Assembly: GCA_003233545.1 (NCBI GenBank)
Contig: QILZ01000246.1
Location: 1 to 9,952, forward strand
Direction: 5' to 3'
From: Spirochaetales bacterium
GTDB lineage: Bacteria; Spirochaetota; Spirochaetia; SZUA-6
Length of the DNA stretch: 9,952 nt
Shown here: one piece after another, positions 7,006 to 9,952 of the stretch
How the letters are laid out: every line of letters begins with the position of its first letter
How positions within the stretch are numbered: the stretch's first letter is position 1
Program-made: the position numbers and the translations under genes
The notes under the pieces: model-generated
Told to the model about the DNA's origin: nothing
The model's database searches: none
The model's input: the letters and a program-made list of their open reading frames with translations, nothing else

Positions 7006-7029
7006 CCTTCGTTATGATAACGCCGAAGG
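7006..7029. repeat. Short inverted repeat after the synthase-like pseudogene
   Basis: CCTTCG (7006-7011) pairs with CGAAGG (7024-7029). A nested alternative is GTTAT (7011-7015) with ATAAC (7017-7021). It starts a few bases after the pseudogene's C-terminal stop and is followed by AATATTTT. It might be a weak terminator before the two-component operon. The stem is only six pairs. Confidence 0.25.
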
Positions 7030-7151
7030 AATATTTTCATCGCTGTAGCAGCCTGCAGAGTTTTTTAAAGCATTGCGAAGCAGCACAGGAATTCTTCTAT
7101 CGGATTATAAGAAATTTGATAGAAGAAGATATGAAAACAAGTGTAATATAA
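7014..7151 (+). CDS. Possible small protein of 45 residues
   Basis: ATG 7014 to TAA 7149-7151 encodes MITPKEYFHRCSSLQSFLKH then CEAAQEFFYRIIRNLIEEDM, a sequence that could form an amphipathic helix. It fills the gap before the response regulator and ends 11 bases ahead of that start. There is no ribosome binding site before the ATG and no family match I recognise. A second frame here (NLRYDNAEGIFSSL, stop, QPAEFFKALRSSTG) also looks coding-like, so the stretch may be eroded gene sequence instead. Confidence 0.18.
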   Translation: MITPKEYFHRCSSLQSFLKHCEAAQEFFYRIIRNLIEEDMKTSVI

Positions 7152-7162
7152 GGGAATAACAA

Positions 7163-7846
7163 ATGAGAATCCTTATAGTGGAAGATGATAAAAAGATAGC
7201 CGGTTTTATTAAAAAAGGGCTTGCTGAAGAACATTATGCAGTGGATGTATTTTATGACGGAGAAGAGGGAGCATATTGGGCTCAAGTAAACGATTACGAC
7301 CTTATTATTTTAGATATTATGCTTCCCGGAAAAGACGGAATAGAGGTATGTAAGGAGATTCGTAACAAGAATATTGTTACTCCTATAATTATGCTTACCG
7401 CAAAGGATGCTCTTGAGAACAAAATAAAGGGGCTCGATGCAGGAGCAGATGATTATCTTACCAAACCTTTCTCCTTTGAGGAACTCTTGGCAAGAGTCAG
7501 AGCACTTTTTAGAAGAACCCAGAAATATAAAACAAAGACTCTAAAGGCAGCGGATCTTGAACTTGATTTCGTTAATCGCAAAGTAACTCGTGCGGGAAAA
7601 AACATTACCCTTACCGGGAAGGAATACGCACTGCTTGAATATCTAATGCGGAATAATGGAAGAATTGTAACAGAGACAATGATCATCGAACATGTTTGGG
7701 ATATGGATTTTGATTCTCTCACTAATGTTGCTAATGTATATATTCACCATTTGAGGCAAAAGATAGATAGAAACTTCGATAAAAAGCTCATACATACCAT
7801 CCGTGGCGTAGGATATATAATGAAAGAAGATGATGAAGATATTTAA
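7163..7846 (+). CDS. OmpR/PhoB-family DNA-binding response regulator
   Basis: ATG 7163 follows AAGGGA (7150-7155) at 7 bases. The 227-residue protein is complete. The receiver domain (residues 1-115) has the acidic pair E7/D8/D9, the phospho-acceptor D51 in LIILDIMLPG, T79 and K101 (LTKPFSFEELLARVRAL). The winged-helix DNA-binding domain (about 128-222) shows ITLTGKEYALLEYL, VYIHHLRQKID and the ending IHTIRGVGYIMK. Its layout is closest to CusR/CzcR-like regulators that accompany metal or envelope-stress kinases, but the stimulus cannot be told from sequence. The kinase gene overlaps its 3' end by 17 bases, so the two are co-translated. The likely target is the repeated site at 9263-9293 before the ABC gene. 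No copy of that repeat is evident upstream of this gene, so strong autoregulation through it is not indicated. Confidence 0.93.
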   Translation: MRILIVEDDKKIAGFIKKGLAEEHYAVDVFYDGEEGAYWAQVNDYDLIILDIMLPGKDGIEVCKEIRNKNIVTPIIMLTAKDALENKIKGLDAGADDYLTKPFSFEELLARVRALFRRTQKYKTKTLKAADLELDFVNRKVTRAGKNITLTGKEYALLEYLMRNNGRIVTETMIIEHVWDMDFDSLTNVANVYIHHLRQKIDRNFDKKLIHTIRGVGYIMKEDDEDI

Positions 7847-9257
7847 TTCGATTCGAGTAAGATTAACCTTATGGCATATTGGAACTATTGCGCTATTAAT
7901 ACTTATCTTTGCCTCTACTCTCTATTTAAGCCTGAAGAAAACCCTCGAAAGAAGTATCGACATCGCTCTTCGTACGGCAGGAGAAGAGATAGAGCATGCC
8001 TTCCTGGAAAATCCTCATGTAAGCTGGGAACAAATTCTCAACGAAGAAAGCGATAAAGAACTTCCTATAAGTCTGATGTATATCCAAATTATAGAAATTC
8101 CCGGGGAGGGAAAGGCGTCGAAGATTATTATAAAATCAGAAACATTGGCAAGAAATTCTCTTCCTTTATCCCGGAATGTCTATGCTGAAGCAATGAAAGG
8201 AAGAATCACTTTTGAAACAATTGCTGTTAAAGGCATATCCGGGTATCCTTTGAGGGTAGTAATATTACCGGTAAAGGGGAAGACAATAGCCCCTTACATA
8301 GTACAGATAGGAACACCCTTAAAAGGGATGATTAATACCTTAAGGAAACTCCTTATTATTCTTCTCATGGCGAGTCCTATATTACTTCTCCTTCTATCGT
8401 TTGGAGGATATCTTCTTGTCAAAAGGGTTTTTTCACCCGTGAAAAAGATTGTAGGGACGGCTAAAAGGATTACTGCAGAAGATCTTTCTCATCGCATTGA
8501 ACCTACTGAAAGCAAAGACGAAATTGGTGAACTGATAGAGACATTCAATAATATGATTTCACGACTGGAATCTTCTTTTAAGCAGATGAAACAGTTCTCC
8601 AGCGATGCCTCACATGAACTAAAGACACCATTGACTGCTATGAAGGGGCAGATTGAAGTAGCATTAAGGAAGGAAAGAGAAAGAGAAGAGTATAAAAAGA
8701 TTCTTAAAAGTGCCTTGGAAGAAATCGATAAACTGCAGGAAACAATCGATAATTTACTTCTTCTCTCTCAAATGGGCTCACAAAATGTCAAGCTTTCATT
8801 TAAGAAAATCCTTCTCGATGAAATCCTTCTCGAGGCCTTTGAAGAAATTGAAACATTGGCAAAAAGAAAAAAACTTTCTCTTATTTTAAAAAGAGTCGAC
8901 CAGGTCGTTATAGAAGGTGATGCGACACTTATAAAAAGACTTTTTGTGAATCTTATTGATAATGCCATAAAATATACCCGGCAAGGTGGAAAGGTGGAGA
9001 TTTCGTTACAAAAAGAAGGTAACTTTGCTATTTTTAATGTTAAAGATACAGGTATTGGCATACACGATAACGCCCTGCCCTTTATATTTGACAGATTTTA
9101 CCGTGTGGATAAGGCACGTTCGAGGGAAACAGGGGGGAGCGGACTCGGACTTGCCATTGCAAAATGGATAGTGGAAGCTCAAAAAGGTAAAATAGAAGTA
9201 AATAGTAAAGTGGGCAAAGGCAGTCTCTTTATAGTATCTTTTCCCCTCCAGGATTAA
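7830..9257 (+). CDS. Sensor histidine kinase (HAMP, HisKA, HATPase)
   Basis: The gene starts within the end of the response regulator gene; ATG 7830 and ATG 7833 are adjacent. GAAAGAAGA just upstream gives a weak ribosome binding site. The 475-residue protein has TM1 at about 14-36, an extracytoplasmic sensor region at about 37-170, TM2 at about 172-197 (LLIILLMASPILLLLLSFGG), and HAMP at about 198-250. The HisKA domain carries phospho-acceptor H262 (SDASHELKTPLTAMK). The ATPase domain has the N box with N374/N378 (NLIDNAIKY), G1 DTGIG (406-410), the F box FDRFYR (420-425) and G2 GGSGLGLA (435-442). It phosphorylates the adjacent regulator. The sensor region has no obvious metal-binding histidine or cysteine cluster, so the ligand is unknown. 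Length and motif order are normal for CusS-like kinases, and the gene looks intact. Confidence 0.93.
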   Translation: MMKIFNSIRVRLTLWHIGTIALLILIFASTLYLSLKKTLERSIDIALRTAGEEIEHAFLENPHVSWEQILNEESDKELPISLMYIQIIEIPGEGKASKIIIKSETLARNSLPLSRNVYAEAMKGRITFETIAVKGISGYPLRVVILPVKGKTIAPYIVQIGTPLKGMINTLRKLLIILLMASPILLLLLSFGGYLLVKRVFSPVKKIVGTAKRITAEDLSHRIEPTESKDEIGELIETFNNMISRLESSFKQMKQFSSDASHELKTPLTAMKGQIEVALRKEREREEYKKILKSALEEIDKLQETIDNLLLLSQMGSQNVKLSFKKILLDEILLEAFEEIETLAKRKKLSLILKRVDQVVIEGDATLIKRLFVNLIDNAIKYTRQGGKVEISLQKEGNFAIFNVKDTGIGIHDNALPFIFDRFYRVDKARSRETGGSGLGLAIAKWIVEAQKGKIEVNSKVGKGSLFIVSFPLQD

Positions 9258-9269
9258 AATATTTTAATC
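9252..9269. repeat. 18-base perfect palindrome
   Basis: GATTAAAATATTTTAATC reads identically on both strands. It covers the kinase stop codon (9255-9257) and the first repeat of the 11-base-phased array. Its left arm supplies an inverted copy of the TTTAATC half-site. It may be part of the regulator binding site or a weak AT-rich hairpin at the end of the kinase gene. Confidence 0.6.
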
Positions 9270-9293
9270 TTCTTTTAATCTTCGTTTAATCTT
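9263..9293 (+). promoter_or_regulatory. Three phased direct repeats: candidate response-regulator operator
   Basis: The exact 9-base sequence TTTAATCTT occurs at 9263-9271, 9274-9282 and 9285-9293. Each step is 11 bases, about one helical turn. OmpR/PhoB-family dimers bind head-to-tail direct repeats with this spacing, as in the pho box. The last two copies overlap where a -35 hexamer would sit (about 9278-9283, ATCTTC, a poor match to consensus). Eight bases after the third repeat is the TATAAT box. This is the usual arrangement for an activator that contacts RNA polymerase directly. The regulator encoded just upstream is the obvious candidate; binding itself is inferred. Confidence 0.75.
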
Positions 9294-9300
9294 TCAGTCC

Positions 9301-9306
9301 TATAAT
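9301..9306 (+). promoter_or_regulatory. Consensus -10 box of the ABC transporter promoter
   Basis: TATAAT is a perfect sigma-70-type -10 hexamer. There is no good -35 at 16-18 bases upstream; that place is taken by the TTTAATCTT repeats, which suggests activator dependence. A start point near 9313 would leave a leader of about 50 bases before the ATG at 9366. Confidence 0.65.
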
Positions 9307-9365
9307 ATAGTCATATGTCCTGTGGTTTCCGCCGGGTGTATATGGAGGATATTATAAGGAGTAAA

Positions 9366-9952
9366 ATGTTAAAAATCAGTAATATTACAAAAAGATATTT
9401 TAGAACCACCGCATTAAATAAGGTAAGTTTTAAAGTATCAGAGGGTTCTATTACGGGAATTATCGGCCCGAATGGAGCCGGTAAATCGACCCTTCTGAAC
9501 ATAATTTCAGGTTTTCAGAATCCTGATGAGGGCGAAATATATTTTAATGACAGGCCGCTCATGTTGTTTAAAGAGAAAAAAAAGCTTCTTTCCTATATGC
9601 CGGAGCATCTTGAAATATACCCGGATTACTATGTCGATGAATTTATACAATTTATCAATGCAGCGACAAAGCATATCGACACGGATTTGATTGAGATACT
9701 TAATCTTACGAAGGTAAAAGATAAAAAAATACGTTATCTGTCAAAAGGTTATCATCAGAGGCTAAAGCTCTTTTTTGCATTGTCCAATACCAAAAAAATT
9801 ATGGTACTCGACGAACCTTTCGACGGGTTCGACCCTATCCAACTGGTTGAAATATTGGAGTTTATCAAATCCGAAAACAGAAAAGGCCGAACGTTCATCC
9901 TCTCCATACATCAGCTCTATGATGCGGAAAAAATATGTAACCACTACGTGTT
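9366..9952 (+). CDS. ABC transporter ATP-binding protein (partial, cut by window end)
   Basis: ATG 9366 has AAGGAG at 9356-9361. An in-frame ATG at 9342 lacks a clear ribosome binding site. The 195 visible residues include Walker A GPNGAGKST (34-42), a Q-loop region YMPEHLEIYPDYYVDEF (77-93), signature LSKGYHQRLKL (125-135), Walker B IMVLDEPFDGFDP (145-157) and the H-loop histidine H182 (ILSIHQL). These features, with 'LSKGY' in place of LSGGQ, fit the ATPase of ABC-2-type exporters (CcmA/GldA/YxlF-like). The membrane subunit is expected downstream of the window. The protein energises transport from the cytoplasmic face; the substrate is unknown. The phased repeats and TATAAT just upstream suggest control by the adjacent two-component system. 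Confidence 0.92.
   Translation, partial: MLKISNITKRYFRTTALNKVSFKVSEGSITGIIGPNGAGKSTLLNIISGFQNPDEGEIYFNDRPLMLFKEKKKLLSYMPEHLEIYPDYYVDEFIQFINAATKHIDTDLIEILNLTKVKDKKIRYLSKGYHQRLKLFFALSNTKKIMVLDEPFDGFDPIQLVEILEFIKSENRKGRTFILSIHQLYDAEKICNHYV

Noticed and set aside
7116..7149. TTGATA and TAATAT as a promoter for the response regulator
   Set aside because: The spacer is 22 bases, outside the working range of sigma-70-type promoters.
9442..9502. Minus-strand frame covering the start of the ABC gene
   Set aside because: The plus strand encodes Walker A here; the opposite frame is a shadow.
9591..9644. Glutamate in place of the Q-loop glutamine and LSKGY in place of LSGGQ in the ABC ATPase
   Set aside because: Both changes are common in CcmA/GldA-like ATPases of ABC-2 exporters, so they do not signal a defective protein.
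1..9952. CRISPR arrays, tRNA or rRNA genes, transposases, attachment sites
   Set aside because: I saw no regularly spaced long repeats, no cloverleaf or rRNA-like stretches, and no transposase or integrase motifs in any frame.

Overview
The window is moderately AT-rich, densely packed bacterial chromosome. Nearly everything is on the + strand. Two-component, ABC, MFS and B12/radical-SAM genes, a BrnT/BrnA-type remnant and a methyltransferase-I-like (MtaA/URO-D) remnant suggest an anaerobic or facultative Gram-negative-type bacterium. A spirochaete or deltaproteobacterial relative would fit, but the sequence alone does not settle taxonomy.

Left part (1-1428) is decayed accessory DNA. The 5' end of an FRG-domain gene runs into the 3' end of a brnT toxin gene. 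A brnA-like antitoxin follows with a 4-base ATGA overlap, and its C-terminus is replaced. About 350 bases without a convincing gene come next. Then there is a uroporphyrinogen-decarboxylase/MtaA-family gene that keeps its two ends but appears to have lost three internal blocks.

Middle-left (1467-4813) is an intact three-gene run: a B12-binding radical SAM protein with a DUF4070-type C-terminus, a 12-helix MFS transporter, and a stand-alone ChrB C-terminal-type chromate-resistance protein. The spacing suggests one transcription unit. The MFS protein may be the efflux partner that ChrA provides elsewhere.

Middle-right (4814-7162) is a second decayed block. It holds a possible cysteine-rich minus-strand remnant, a protein-L-isoaspartate methyltransferase gene without its SAM-binding motif I, and a translationally coupled membrane spermidine-synthase-like gene. 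That last gene has lost its Rossmann core and most of its C-terminal membrane region.

Right part (7163-9952) is intact: an OmpR-family response regulator, an overlapping HAMP histidine kinase, and the start of an ABC transporter ATPase cut by the window edge. Between kinase and ABC gene lie three exact 9-base direct repeats at 11-base steps, just upstream of a TATAAT box. This is a strong candidate operator through which the two-component system would switch on the ABC transporter.

The most distinctive theme is genes that keep both ends but have lost their middles, next to fully intact operons. The second is the well-formed candidate response-regulator operator at 9252-9306.
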